64,000 bases of DNA. Source: Thioalbus denitrificans. GTDB taxonomy: Bacteria > Pseudomonadota > Gammaproteobacteria > DSM-26407. A model generated the notes under the pieces. The model had not been told where the DNA came from and ran no database searches. It saw nothing but the letters and a program-made list of their open reading frames with translations. Of the stretch, positions 39,481 through 50,158 are shown one piece after another. Where the stretch lies: positions 38,350-102,349 of the forward strand of contig NZ_QPJY01000011.1 of the NCBI RefSeq assembly GCF_003337735.1, given 5' to 3'. The stretch's first letter is position 1, and every line of letters begins with the position of its first letter. The position numbers and the translations under genes were made by a program.

Positions 39481-40335
39481 TCGGGGACAGTTTACTTATT
39501 TCAGAACACCGTCAACTTGCCGACTTTCGGAGCGAACGCCTCGCTCGATGCGCACCGCCACACCTATCGGCGTGCCTCCCGCATCATACAGCGATAGACT
39601 CGACTTGCAGTCACGGACGACAGGAGGTCAACGATGGCCAGGATGGCCCGCTTGGTGGTTCCCCATTATCCACACCATGTCACCCAACGCGGCAACCGGC
39701 GGCAGCAAGTCTTCTTCAGCACGGCCGACTACAGACTTTACCTGGAGTTGCTGGCCAAGGCCTGCCGCGAGCAGCAGACCCGGGTCCTGGCATACTGCCT
39801 CATGCCCAACCATGTGCATCTGGTCATGGTACCTGATCGCGAGGATGGACTTCGCGCCGTGCTCGGGGAGGTCCACCGCCGCTATTCCCGCCACGTGAAC
39901 CGGCGCGAGGACTGGCGCGGCCATCTCTGGCAGGAGCGCTTCTACTCATCGGTGATGGACGAGTGGCACCTCCTGGCAGCGATACGCTACGTCGAGCTGA
40001 ACCCGGTTCGGGCCGGGCTGTGCGGGCAGGCGTGCGAGTGGCCCTGGTCGAGCGCTGCCGCCCACCTGGATGGGCGGGACGACGACCTGGTGAGCGTCGC
40101 CCCCATGCGAGAACGCATCTCCGACTGGGAGGGCTATCTGCAGGTGGACGTGGATACAACGGAAGGGGAAAGAATCCGGCGCCACGCCCGAAGCGGGCGC
40201 CCGCTGGGCAGCGACGAGTTCGTGGCCCAACTGGAGCGCCTGACCCGGCGGCGCCTCAGGCCGGCCCGGCGCGGACGGAAAGGGAGCGGGCTGGAACGTC
40301 GGGAGAGGGAGTTGAAATAAGTATACTGTCCCCGA
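39481..40335 (+). mobile_element. RAYT element bounded by 23-bp inverted repeats
   Basis: Left repeat 39481-39503 begins TCGGGGACAGTTTACTTAT; right repeat 40313-40335 is its complement with one mismatch (T/A at the twelfth base). The transposase gene fills the interior. GGGGACAGT-type ends are commonly seen flanking this transposase class. It lies between glnE and the groESL terminator. No target duplication is obvious. Confidence 0.8.
39634..40320 (+). CDS. REP-associated tyrosine transposase (IS200-like Y1 family)
   Basis: 228 aa. HUH motif MPNHVHLVM (His60, His62), candidate nucleophile Tyr84 in HRRYSRHVN, and the conserved GHLWQERFYSS then AIRYVELNPVRAGL. A textbook AGGAGGT lies ahead of the ATG. 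The reading frame is intact, so the protein may be functional. The RAYT class is domesticated and associated with REP palindromes; four related GTAG-headed REPs are found in the window. The basic C-terminal tail (RRRLRPARRGRKG) probably contacts DNA. Confidence 0.92.
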   Translation: MARMARLVVPHYPHHVTQRGNRRQQVFFSTADYRLYLELLAKACREQQTRVLAYCLMPNHVHLVMVPDREDGLRAVLGEVHRRYSRHVNRREDWRGHLWQERFYSSVMDEWHLLAAIRYVELNPVRAGLCGQACEWPWSSAAAHLDGRDDDLVSVAPMRERISDWEGYLQVDVDTTEGERIRRHARSGRPLGSDEFVAQLERLTRRRLRPARRGRKGSGLERRERELK

Positions 40336-40347
40336 TAAACGACGCGC

Positions 40348-40380
40348 AAAAAACGGAGCCCCGCACAGGGCGGGGCTCCG
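40348..40380 (-). terminator. Rho-independent terminator of groESL
   Basis: On the minus strand an 11-bp stem (CGGAGCCCCGC / GCGGGGCTCCG, loop of five) is followed by six T residues (40353-40348). It lies 33 bp beyond the groEL stop codon. Confidence 0.88.
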
Positions 40381-40412
40381 GGTACTGCGGGCCGGTCGGT
40401 AAGGCGCCGGGC

Positions 40413-42089
<1,677 letters not shown>

Positions 42090-42136
42090 TTATCCGGAGT
42101 TCTCAGAAACAATCGGGGATTCGGTCGGGGCGGGGC

Positions 42137-42427
42137 TCAGCCCTCGATGACGCCCATGATGTCCTCTTCGCGCAACACGAGGACCTCATCGCCACCGATC
42201 TTGACCTCGGTGCCGGAATACTTGCCGAACAGGACCTTGTCGCCCACCTTCACATCCATGGGACGCACCTCGCCGCTGTCCAGGATGCGCCCCTTGCCCA
42301 CCGCCAGCACCTCGCCCTGGATGGGCTTCTCGGTGGCGGAGTCGGGGATCACGATGCCGCCGGGGGTGGTGCGCTCCTCGGCCTGACGGCGGACGATCAC
42401 GCGGTCATGCAACGGACGGATGTTCAT
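42137..42427 (-). CDS. groES: Co-chaperonin GroES
   Basis: 96 aa. [14 protein letters not shown] start, mobile loop [19 protein letters not shown], and the dome motif GKGRI are present. Caps GroEL. ATG at 42427, AGGAGA-type site upstream. A 9-7 bp leader follows the CIRCE promoter region by about 90 nt. Confidence 0.98.
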   Translation of the reverse strand: MNIRPLHDRVIVRRQAEERTTPGGIVIPDSATEKPIQGEVLAVGKGRILDSGEVRPMDVKVGDKVLFGKYSGTEVKIGGDEVLVLREEDIMGVIEG

Positions 42428-42515
42428 TCAGTCTCTCCTAGTCTCAAGATGACAGCAGTTGTGACTGCCGCTTCCGACCCGGCGGGCCGGGGAACGGCGT
42501 TCATCAGTGGAATTG

Positions 42516-42542
42516 TTAGCACTCGCCTCAAGTGAGTGCTAA
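42516..42542. promoter_or_regulatory. CIRCE operator (HrcA binding site)
   Basis: TTAGCACTC (42516-42524), a 9-bp spacer, then GAGTGCTAA (42534-42542): a perfect match to the CIRCE consensus. HrcA represses groESL at this site and is released on heat shock. It overlaps the promoter -10 box edge, so binding would block transcription. Confidence 0.96.
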
Positions 42543-42569
42543 TAATAGTCAGCGACCCGCCCGAGTCAA
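42542..42569 (-). promoter_or_regulatory. groESL sigma-70-like promoter
   Basis: On the minus strand TTGACT (42569-42564) and TATTAT (42547-42542) are 16 bp apart. The -10 box abuts CIRCE, placing the operator over the transcription start. No clear sigma-32 promoter was seen here. Confidence 0.72.
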
Positions 42570-42630
42570 GCACTGGCGACGGGCTTTTCGCGGAAAGCGT
42601 CCACCGGCCGCCGGACAGGCCCGCGAACCT

Positions 42631-43095
42631 TCACTCGTCCTCGCGCCGGTACTCGCCCTCGATGGTGCGGGAGCCGTCTTCCGGGGCGCCGCCCTCCGCC
42701 CCCCCGCCGCCCGGCCGGCCATGCCCGGCCTGGAGCAGGATGCCCCGGCGCAGGACCCAGGCCGCCAGCAGGCGGCGCAGCGCGGGCACCAGCAGGGCGA
42801 AACCGAGGGCATCGGTGAAGAAGCCCGGGGTCAGCAGAAAGGCGCCGGCCAGGAGCAGCCCCACCCCCTCCACCATCTCCAGGGCGGGCAGCCGGCCGGC
42901 GTCCACGCTCTGCTGCACCCGCTGCAGGGTGGCCAGCCCCTGGCGCCGCAACAGCGCCACGCCGATGACCGCCGTGAGCACCACCAGGGCCACCGTGGGC
43001 AGGGCGCCGATGACGCCGCCGACACGGATCAGCAGCATCACCTCGAGCAGGGGAATGGCGAGGAAAAGCAACAGCAGCAGTGGAAAGGGTCGCAT
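42631..43095 (-). CDS. fxsA: FxsA family membrane protein
   Basis: 154 aa. Three to four hydrophobic segments: PFPLLLLLFLAIPLLEVML, PTVALVVLTAVIGVALL, and VGLLLAGAFLLTPGFFTDAL; the LLTPGFFTD motif is the family hallmark. The tail is hydrophilic and acidic. In E. coli FxsA suppresses F-plasmid exclusion of phage T7. Its placement beside groESL mirrors E. coli. Divergent from cutA. The intervening 182 bp (43096-43277) shows nothing further. Confidence 0.88.
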   Translation of the reverse strand: MRPFPLLLLLFLAIPLLEVMLLIRVGGVIGALPTVALVVLTAVIGVALLRRQGLATLQRVQQSVDAGRLPALEMVEGVGLLLAGAFLLTPGFFTDALGFALLVPALRRLLAAWVLRRGILLQAGHGRPGGGGAEGGAPEDGSRTIEGEYRREDE

Positions 43096-43277
43096 GGAGG
43101 TGTGGTCTGCTCCTGGTCAGCCGCGGGATGGTCCGAAGTGGACGTTGCGGACCGTGCCGGCCCGCTTCGGGTCTCCTAGCAGATGGGGGCGCCTTGGCCC
43201 GGAGACAAGGGTTGGGGTATCTTTCGCTTTCGCCGCCCGCCCGTGCGGAGGCCCGCCGGCGACCGGAGATGCCCGCG

Positions 43278-43598
43278 ATGACCACACCCTACCGGATCGT
43301 GCTGTGTACCTGGCCCGCCGACCGCTCCCCCCTGGAACTGGCCGGCCGCCTGGTGGAGTCCGGCCTGGCCGCCTGCGTGAACGTGGTTCCGGGCATCACT
43401 TCGGTCTACCGCTGGCAGGATCGGGTGGCACAGGATGGTGAGCAGCTGCTGCTGATCAAGACCCGGGAAGACGCCATTCCGGGGCTTGAGAAGGCGATCC
43501 TCCACGCCCACCCCTACGAACTTCCGGAGCTTGTCGCGGTCGCTATCGAGAGTGGTCTCGAAGACTACCTGGACTGGATGGAGAAGAATATAAAGTGA
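43278..43598 (+). CDS. cutA: Divalent-cation tolerance protein CutA
   Basis: 106 aa from the ATG at 43278 (GGAG nine bases upstream); the ATG at 43269 touches that ribosome site and is less likely. CutA motifs: LAACVNVVPGITSVYRWQ and LLIKTREDAIP, then HPYELPELVAVAIESG. Trimeric protein with a ferredoxin-like fold, linked to copper tolerance in E. coli though its exact function is unsettled. Overlaps dsbD by 4 bp (GTGA), as in E. coli cutA-dsbD. Confidence 0.94.
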   Translation: MTTPYRIVLCTWPADRSPLELAGRLVESGLAACVNVVPGITSVYRWQDRVAQDGEQLLLIKTREDAIPGLEKAILHAHPYELPELVAVAIESGLEDYLDWMEKNIK

Positions 43599-45880
43599 GC
43601 ATCAGGACTCTCATGCACCTGCTCGCGGCCCTGCTGCTGCCGGTCGCGCTGCCCGTGCACGCCCAGGGCGGGGGGGAGCCCCTGCAGCCGGAGGAGGCCT
43701 TCGCCCTGCAGGCGGACGCCGAGGACGCCGACACCCTGCGCCTGGACTGGACCGTCGCCGAGGACTACTACCTCTACCGGGACAAGTTCCGCATCCAGAG
43801 CGACACCCCCGGCATCACCCTGGGCCAGCCGGAGATCCCGGCGGGCAAGATCAAGCGCGACGAGTTCTTCGGCGACATCGCCATCCTGCGCGGCGCGGTC
43901 AGCGTGCGGGTGCCGCTGCTGCGCGCGGCCGACGCCCCCCGGACCCTGGCCCTCAAGGCCACTGCCCAGGGCTGCTGGGACGGCGGCATCTGCTACCCCC
44001 CCTATACCCATACCGTCAGCCTCGACCTGCCGCCCGCCACGCCGGCCGCGGCGGCGGAACCGTCCGCGCCCCCGCTGCAGAAGCTCGGCGAGCTGACCCG
44101 GAGCCTGGGCCTGGAGGCCGGCGGCGACGACGAGTTCCTCGATCCGGACGACGCCTTCATTCTCGACACCCGCGTCGAGGCCGACGGAACGGTGGTGGCC
44201 GACTGGGCCATCGCTCCCGGCTACTACCTCTACCGGGACAAGTTCAGCGCCGCGGTGAAGGGCGGCGAGGGCATCCGCGCCGGCGTCCTGGAGCTGCCGC
44301 CGGGCGAGGAGAAGGAGGACGAATTCTTCGGCCGCATCCGGGTCTTCCACGACCGGGTCGAGGCGCGCCTGCCACTCAGCCGGGCCGAAGGCGGCGCCGG
44401 CACGGTGGAACTCGCCCTCGGCTACCAGGGCTGCGCCGAGGCCGGCCTCTGCTACCCGCCCATCGTCAAGACCGTGAGCCTCGCGCTGCCCGAGGGCACG
44501 CCGAGCGCGGCGGCAGCGGCCACGGCGCCACCGGCCGCGGCGGCGGCGCAGCCGGTCTCCGAGCAGGACCGGCTGGCCCAGTCCATCGCCAGCGGCGGCT
44601 ACCTGGTGACCATCGCCCTGTTCTTCGGAGCCGGGCTGCTGCTCTCCCTGACCCCGTGCGTATTCCCGATGATCCCCATCCTCTCCAGCATCATCGTGGG
44701 GCACGGACACAAGCTCACCACCCGCAAGGCCTTCACCCTGTCCCTGGTCTACGTGCTGGCCATGGCGGTGACCTATACCGTCGCCGGGGTCGTCGCCGCG
44801 CTGCTGGGCGAAAACCTGCAGGCGGCGTTCCAGAACCCGTGGGTGCTCGGCACCTTCAGCGTGGTGTTCGTCCTGCTGGCCCTGTCCATGTTCGGCTTCT
44901 ACGAGCTGCAGCTGCCCTCCGCCCTGCAGAGCCGCATCACCGAGGTCAGCAACAAGCAGCAGGGGGGATCGCTGACCGGCGTGGCGGTGATGGGCTTCCT
45001 CTCGGCGCTCATCGTGGGGCCCTGCGTGGCCCCGCCGCTGATGGGCGCGCTCATCTATATCGGCCAGACCGGCGACGCCCTGCTCGGCGGCACGGCGCTG
45101 TTCGCCCTCAGCATGGGCATGGGCATGCCGCTGCTGGCCATCGGCACCTCCGCGGGCAAGATCCTGCCCCGGGCCGGCGCCTGGATGGATACGGTCAAGG
45201 CCGTGTTCGGCGTGCTGCTGCTGGCCGTGGCGGTGTGGATGCTGGAACGCATCCTCCCGGGCCAGGTGACCATGCTGCTGTGGGCGGGCCTGGCCATCGT
45301 CTCCGCCGTCTACATGGGCGTGCTGGAGCCGGTCCCCACCGAGTCGAGCGGCTGGCGCCGGCTGTGGAAGGGGCTCGGCGCGGTCCTCGCCGCCTGGGGC
45401 ATCCTGCTGCTGGTGGGCGCATCCACCGGCAACACCGACCCGCTGGAGCCGCTGGCCAACCTCGGCCGGGGCGGCGGCTTCGCCCAGGCCGGAACGGCCG
45501 CCCCCGCCCACGGCCTCGAGTTCCGCCGCGTCAAGACGGTGACGGATCTCGACGCCCAGGTGGCGGCGGCGGCGGGCCGCGGCCAGCCGGTGATGCTCGA
45601 CTTCTATGCCGACTGGTGCATCTCCTGCAAGGAGATGGAGAAATACACCTTCTCCGACGCCGGCGTGCAGCAGGCCCTCGCCGGGACCCTGCTGCTGCAG
45701 GCGGACGTGACGGCCAACGACGGGGAGGACAAGGCCCTGCTGAAGCGCTTCAGCCTGCTCGGGCCGCCCTCGATCCTGTTCTGGGGCCCCGACGGCGTGG
45801 AGCGGCCCGGCTACCGCGTGGTAGGCTACCTGCCCGCGGAGGAGTTCCGCCTCCACGTTGCAAACGCCATCGCCCCCTGA
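43595..45880 (+). CDS. dsbD: Thiol:disulfide interchange protein DsbD with duplicated alpha domain
   Basis: 761 aa versus 565 in E. coli. It passes electrons from cytoplasmic thioredoxin to periplasmic DsbC/CcmG. Signal peptide to about residue 23. First alpha domain (about 28-150) has Cys127/Cys133 in GCWDGGICYPP and YYLYRDKF; a second, tandem alpha domain (about 180-300) has Cys280/Cys286 in GCAEAGLCYPP and YYLYRDKF again. The eight-helix beta domain carries Cys355 (TPCVFP) and Cys477 (GPCVAP). The gamma thioredoxin domain has DWCISC (Cys675/678). All catalytic cysteines of both copies are intact. GTG start inside the cutA stop. Confidence 0.95.
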   Translation: MSIRTLMHLLAALLLPVALPVHAQGGGEPLQPEEAFALQADAEDADTLRLDWTVAEDYYLYRDKFRIQSDTPGITLGQPEIPAGKIKRDEFFGDIAILRGAVSVRVPLLRAADAPRTLALKATAQGCWDGGICYPPYTHTVSLDLPPATPAAAAEPSAPPLQKLGELTRSLGLEAGGDDEFLDPDDAFILDTRVEADGTVVADWAIAPGYYLYRDKFSAAVKGGEGIRAGVLELPPGEEKEDEFFGRIRVFHDRVEARLPLSRAEGGAGTVELALGYQGCAEAGLCYPPIVKTVSLALPEGTPSAAAAATAPPAAAAAQPVSEQDRLAQSIASGGYLVTIALFFGAGLLLSLTPCVFPMIPILSSIIVGHGHKLTTRKAFTLSLVYVLAMAVTYTVAGVVAALLGENLQAAFQNPWVLGTFSVVFVLLALSMFGFYELQLPSALQSRITEVSNKQQGGSLTGVAVMGFLSALIVGPCVAPPLMGALIYIGQTGDALLGGTALFALSMGMGMPLLAIGTSAGKILPRAGAWMDTVKAVFGVLLLAVAVWMLERILPGQVTMLLWAGLAIVSAVYMGVLEPVPTESSGWRRLWKGLGAVLAAWGILLLVGASTGNTDPLEPLANLGRGGGFAQAGTAAPAHGLEFRRVKTVTDLDAQVAAAAGRGQPVMLDFYADWCISCKEMEKYTFSDAGVQQALAGTLLLQADVTANDGEDKALLKRFSLLGPPSILFWGPDGVERPGYRVVGYLPAEEFRLHVANAIAP

Positions 45881-45897
45881 TCCGGTAACCCAGCCTC

Positions 45898-46428
45898 ATG
45901 ATCCGCGCCTCCCGCCGCCTCTCCGCCCTGCTCCTGCTGACCGCCGTGCTGGCGCTGCCCGCCTGCGACAGCGGAACCTCCACCGTTCCGCAGCCCCGCG
46001 CCGGGACGGCCCCGGAGCTGCGGCCGGACTTCTCCCTGCCCGATGCCGACGGCACGCTGCACGCCGCCTCGGAATGGGACGGCCAGGTGCTGGTGGTGAA
46101 CTTCTGGGCCACCTGGTGCCCGCCCTGCCGGCGCGAGATCCCCACCTTCATCGAACTGCAGCAGGAGTACGGCGCGCGCGGGCTGCAGTTCGTGGGCCTC
46201 GCCATGGACGAGGCCGGCCGGGTGCGGGATTTCGCCACCACCCTGGGCATCAACTACCCCCTCCTGGTGGGCGAACAGGCGGTGGTGGACGCCGCCCGCG
46301 CCTACGGCAACGAGGCCGGCCTGCTGCCCTACTCCGCCGTGGTGGACAGGGAGGGAAAGATAGTCTTCACCTGGGCCGGCGAGCTGACCCGCGAACAGGC
46401 CGAGGAGGTCATCCTGCCCCTGCTCTGA
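45898..46428 (+). CDS. TlpA/ResA-like thioredoxin-fold lipoprotein
   Basis: 176 aa. A lipoprotein signal with lipobox LPAC (Cys24 region, LTAVLALPAC) precedes a TlpA-like domain with the redox motif WCPPC in FWATWCPPCRREIP. It is probably a periplasmic reductase acting on apocytochrome or other disulfides, fed by DsbD 17 bp upstream, a natural donor-acceptor pair. The specific partner is not visible. The 282-bp gap to aroQ shows no gene. Confidence 0.87.
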   Translation: MIRASRRLSALLLLTAVLALPACDSGTSTVPQPRAGTAPELRPDFSLPDADGTLHAASEWDGQVLVVNFWATWCPPCRREIPTFIELQQEYGARGLQFVGLAMDEAGRVRDFATTLGINYPLLVGEQAVVDAARAYGNEAGLLPYSAVVDREGKIVFTWAGELTREQAEEVILPLL

Positions 46429-46710
46429 AGGGCGGCCGCCCGGCACCCCGGGCGGGCCCGCCGCCGTCCCGGGAGCCTGTCGCGCCACCCGCCCGACGCT
46501 GCACCGCAGCATCACACTGGCGCAAATCGACAGCTATCGGTCGCGAACCTGCGCGAACTCACACCGAACAGCTCTAATCTGGACAATCCCCCACCGGTCG
46601 TGCACAATTCGGGCCCGAACTCCCGTGCTGTGCCGAGGCCCCGGATCGCATCCGGCGCAACCGCATGGCACCGTTGAGGCCGTTCCACCGCACTCCGGGG
46701 TCCCGAGCGC

Positions 46711-47148
46711 ATGGCGTACATCCTGGTTCTCCATGGACCGAATCTGAATCTCCTGGGCGACCGGGAACCCGGACACTACGGCCAGACCACCCTCGCGGAG
46801 ATCGACGCGCGGCTGCACCGGCAGGCGGAGGCCGCCGGACACCGGATCGAGACCCTGCAGAGCAATGCCGAGCACGAACTGGTGGCGGCCATCCACAGGG
46901 CCGGACGCGACGGCGTCGACTTCATCCTGATCAATCCGGCCGCCTTCACCCACACCAGCGTCGCCCTGCGCGATGCGCTGCTCGGTGTCGGCATCCCCTT
47001 CGTCGAGGTGCACCTCTCCAACGTCCATGCACGCGAGGAGTTCCGTCGCCACTCCTACCTCTCGGACGTGGCCGTGGGCGTCATCAGCGGACTGGGTGCA
47101 CATGGCTATGAACTCGCCCTGGAGGCCGCGCTGCGGCGCCTGGCCTGA
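46711..47148 (+). CDS. aroQ: Type II 3-dehydroquinate dehydratase
   Basis: 145 aa. The shikimate-pathway enzyme has [16 protein letters not shown] with the catalytic Arg and flexible loop, [19 protein letters not shown] motif ([14 protein letters not shown]) with the catalytic His, and [19 protein letters not shown] at 46711. It precedes accB by 40 bp, a common gammaproteobacterial order. Confidence 0.95.
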   Translation: MAYILVLHGPNLNLLGDREPGHYGQTTLAEIDARLHRQAEAAGHRIETLQSNAEHELVAAIHRAGRDGVDFILINPAAFTHTSVALRDALLGVGIPFVEVHLSNVHAREEFRRHSYLSDVAVGVISGLGAHGYELALEAALRRLA

Positions 47149-47188
47149 GGGCTTCGAATCCAACCTGAACTCCGGGCGTACCCCAAAC

Positions 47189-47626
47189 ATGGATATACGC
47201 AAGATCAAGAAACTCATCGAACTGGTCGAGGAATCGGGAGTCTCCGAGCTGGAGATCCACGAGGGCGAAGAGTCGGTGCGCATCAGCCGCCATGCCCCGC
47301 AGGGCGTGTACCAGACCGTCCAGCAGGTGCCGGCCCCGGCACCCGTCCCGGCGGCGGCGCCCGCACCCGCCGCCGAACCGGCGATCCCCTCGGGGCACAT
47401 CGTGAAATCCCCCATGGTGGGAACCTTCTACCGGGCCCCGAACCCGGGAGCGAAGCCCTTCGTGGAGATAGGCCAGACGGTCAAGGTGGGAGAGACCCTC
47501 TGCATCGTCGAGGCCATGAAGATGATGAACCAGATCGAGGCCGATCGTGCCGGTGCGATCAAGGCCATCCTGGTGGAGAACGGCGAGCCGGTGGAGTACG
47601 GCGAGCCTCTCTACGTCATCGAGTGA
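47189..47626 (+). CDS. accB: Biotin carboxyl carrier protein of acetyl-CoA carboxylase
   Basis: 145 aa from the ATG at 47189. A helical N-terminus ([17 protein letters not shown]), a Pro/Ala linker (about 45-65) and a biotinyl domain with Lys in the EAMKMMN motif. First committed step of fatty-acid synthesis with AccC. accC follows 67 bp downstream. Confidence 0.96.
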   Translation: MDIRKIKKLIELVEESGVSELEIHEGEESVRISRHAPQGVYQTVQQVPAPAPVPAAAPAPAAEPAIPSGHIVKSPMVGTFYRAPNPGAKPFVEIGQTVKVGETLCIVEAMKMMNQIEADRAGAIKAILVENGEPVEYGEPLYVIE

Positions 47627-47693
47627 CGCCCTCCGCGGGTTCCCAGGGTCGGGCGCACACCCGCGCCCCCAGCCAGCGCCACGAGTCGACACC

Positions 47694-49034
47694 ATGCTGA
47701 CAAAGGTTCTCATTGCCAATCGCGGCGAGATCGCCCTGCGCATCCTGCGCGCCTGCCGCGAACTCGGAATTAAGACGGTAGCCGTCCACTCCACCGTGGA
47801 TCGGGATCTCAAACACGTGCGCCTGGCCGACGAATCGGTCTGCATCGGCCCGCCGCCATCCACCGAGAGCTACCTCAACATCCCCGCGCTCATCAGCGCC
47901 GCGGAAGTCACCGACTCGGTGGCCATCCATCCCGGCTACGGATTCCTCTCCGAGAACGCCGATTTCGCCGAGCAGGTGGAGCGCAGCGGCTTCGTCTTCA
48001 TCGGCCCGCGGCCCGACACCATCCGCCTGATGGGCGACAAGGTTTCCGCCATTCGCGCCATGAAGGCCGCCGACGTGCCCTGCGTGCCGGGCTCCGACGG
48101 GCCGCTGGGCGAGGAGCCGGAGGAGAACCTGCGCCTGGCCCGCGTGATCGGCTACCCGGTCATCATCAAGGCCGCCGGCGGCGGCGGCGGGCGCGGCATG
48201 CGCGTGGTGCACTCCGACGCCACGCTGCTCAACGCCATATCGCTTACCCGCACCGAGGCGGGCGCGGCGTTCGGCAACAGCACCGTCTACATGGAGAAGT
48301 ACCTGGATCACCCGCGGCACGTGGAGTTCCAGGTGCTCGCCGACGAGCACGGCAACGCCATCCACCTCGGTGAGCGCGACTGCTCCATGCAGCGCCGCCA
48401 CCAGAAGGTCATCGAGGAGGCGCCGGCGCCGGGCATCACCGACGAGCAGCGTCACACCATCGGCGAGCGCTGCGCCGAGGCCTGCCGCCGCATCGGCTAC
48501 CGCGGCGCCGGCACCTTCGAATTCCTGTTCCAGGACGGCGAGTTCTACTTCATCGAGATGAACACCCGCGTGCAGGTGGAGCATCCCGTCACCGAGATGA
48601 TCACGGGCATCGACATCGTCAAGGAGCAGTTGCGCATCGCCGCCGGCGAGACGCTGCGTTTCCGCCAGGAGGAGGTGCGCTGGGACGGGCACGCGCTGGA
48701 GTGCCGCATCAACGCCGAGGATCCCGTCTCCTTCATGCCCTCCCCCGGCACCATCTCCATGTTCCATCCGCCCGGCGGCCCCGGCATCCGGCTCGACTCG
48801 CACATCTACGCCAGCTACATGGTGCCGCCCAACTACGACTCCATGATCGGCAAGCTGATTGCCCATGGCGAGACCCGGGAGGTGGCCATCGGGCGCATGC
48901 GCAACGCCCTGGACGAGATCATCATCGAGGGCATCAAGACCAACATCCCCCTGCACCAGGACCTGATGCGTGACGCCAACTTCGTCAAGGGCGGCACCGA
49001 CATCCACTACCTGGAAAAGAAACTGGGTCTGTAG
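47694..49034 (+). CDS. accC: Biotin carboxylase
   Basis: 446 aa from the ATG at 47694 (E. coli 449). ATP-grasp enzyme: [19 protein letters not shown] start, the glycine loop [14 protein letters not shown], and [16 protein letters not shown] active-site region. It carboxylates biotin on AccB. The 3' end runs into the accC-prmA repeat island. Confidence 0.97.
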   Translation: MLTKVLIANRGEIALRILRACRELGIKTVAVHSTVDRDLKHVRLADESVCIGPPPSTESYLNIPALISAAEVTDSVAIHPGYGFLSENADFAEQVERSGFVFIGPRPDTIRLMGDKVSAIRAMKAADVPCVPGSDGPLGEEPEENLRLARVIGYPVIIKAAGGGGGRGMRVVHSDATLLNAISLTRTEAGAAFGNSTVYMEKYLDHPRHVEFQVLADEHGNAIHLGERDCSMQRRHQKVIEEAPAPGITDEQRHTIGERCAEACRRIGYRGAGTFEFLFQDGEFYFIEMNTRVQVEHPVTEMITGIDIVKEQLRIAAGETLRFRQEEVRWDGHALECRINAEDPVSFMPSPGTISMFHPPGGPGIRLDSHIYASYMVPPNYDSMIGKLIAHGETREVAIGRMRNALDEIIIEGIKTNIPLHQDLMRDANFVKGGTDIHYLEKKLGL

Positions 49035-49040
49035 GAAGGC

Positions 49041-49110
49041 ACAGGGGACGGATAGCGGGGAACAGGGGACAGGAACCCGCCCGTTATCCTTTATCCGTTA
49101 TCCTTTATCC
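49041..49110. repeat. Heptamer-repeat island between accC and prmA
   Basis: 49041-49075 reads as five degenerate heptamers (ACAGGGG, ACGGATA, GCGGGGA, ACAGGGG, ACAGGAA). 49083-49110 is GTTATCC and TTTATCC alternating, four units. The GGATA of the left arm is complementary to TATCC of the right, so the arms are inverted relative to each other. The right arm ends 11 bp before the prmA ATG, where no purine-rich ribosome site is visible. Confidence 0.7.
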
Positions 49111-49121
49111 ACCTATTTTTC

Positions 49122-50000
49122 ATGCCCTGGCTGCAGCTGAAAATCGACACCGATTCCGAGCAGGCCGATCGCCTGAGCGCCCTGCTGGAAGCTGCCGGCG
49201 CGGAAGCCGTCACCCTCGAGGACGCCCGCGACCAGCCGCTCTACGAACCGCCCCCCGGCGCCACCCCGCTCTGGGCCGACACCCGGGTCGTGGGCCTGTT
49301 CCCCGCCGATGCGGACCGCGAGGCGATACTGGCGCTGCTGCGCGAGTCCCTCGGGGAGCTGCCGCCGCACCGTTTCCAGGCCCTGGAGGACCAGGACTGG
49401 ACCCGCGCCTGGATGGACCGGTTCCAGCCCATGCGCTTCGGTGAGCGGCTCTGGATCTGCCCCAGCTGGTGCCCGCCGCCGGAGCCGGACGCGGTCAACA
49501 TCCTCCTCGATCCCGGTCTGGCCTTCGGCACCGGCACCCACCCCACCACGGCCCTGTGCCTGGAATGGCTCGATGGCCATCCCCCCGCCGGCCAGCTGGT
49601 GGTGGACTACGGCTGCGGCTCGGGCATCCTGGCCATCGCCGCGGCGCTGCTCGGGGCGCGCCACCTGTGGGCGGTGGACAACGACCCCCAGGCCCTGGAG
49701 TCCTCCGCGGCGAACGCCGAGCGCAACGAGATCCCGGTGCGCAACTTCTACACGGCGCTGCCCGAGGACCTGCCGCCCCTGCAGGCCGATCTGCTGCTGG
49801 CCAACATCCTGGCCGAACCGCTCATCGGGCTGGCATCCCGGTTCGCCGGGATCGTGCGGCCGGGGGGGCGCGTCGTGCTCTCCGGCATCCTCCGCGAACA
49901 GGCCGACGCGGTCGGCGCCGCCTATGCCGCCTGGTTCGACATGGAGCCGCCCGTTGCGCGCGAGGAGTGGGTCCGCCTGGCCGGAACGCGGCGCGCCTGA
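49122..50000 (+). CDS. prmA: Ribosomal protein L11 methyltransferase
   Basis: 292 aa. N-terminal substrate-recognition domain (LKIDTDSEQADRLSALLEAAG) and a Rossmann SAM domain with VVDYGCGSGILAIAAALLGA and the ANILAEPLIGLA motif. It trimethylates L11. Part of accB-accC-prmA-dusB-fis. The start at 49122 directly follows a T-rich heptamer array instead of a clear Shine-Dalgarno sequence. Confidence 0.95.
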   Translation: MPWLQLKIDTDSEQADRLSALLEAAGAEAVTLEDARDQPLYEPPPGATPLWADTRVVGLFPADADREAILALLRESLGELPPHRFQALEDQDWTRAWMDRFQPMRFGERLWICPSWCPPPEPDAVNILLDPGLAFGTGTHPTTALCLEWLDGHPPAGQLVVDYGCGSGILAIAAALLGARHLWAVDNDPQALESSAANAERNEIPVRNFYTALPEDLPPLQADLLLANILAEPLIGLASRFAGIVRPGGRVVLSGILREQADAVGAAYAAWFDMEPPVAREEWVRLAGTRRA

Positions 50001-50014
50001 CTCCCGTCCCGGGC

Positions 50015-50036
50015 CCGGCAGGGGCTTTCCTGCCGG
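50015..50036. other. Stem-loop after prmA
   Basis: CCGGCAGG and CCTGCCGG pair perfectly around the loop GGCTTT. No T run follows, so it is not a standard terminator; it may stabilise the prmA transcript end or be a processing site. Confidence 0.3.
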
Positions 50037-50158
50037 TGGCTGTGGCATTTATTGACAGATTCCCGCGCGGTTTTGGTCTTTACTATTCTGTAAAACCGCC
50101 CTGCCGTGCCCGGGGCGGCCGGCGTCATCCGGGCCCCATGCTGGACCATTGAATCGCC

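Noticed and set aside
50052..50086. Promoter before the zinc-ribbon gene
   Set aside because: TTGACA is good, but the nearest TACTAT box is 23 bp away, too far for a normal sigma-70 promoter.
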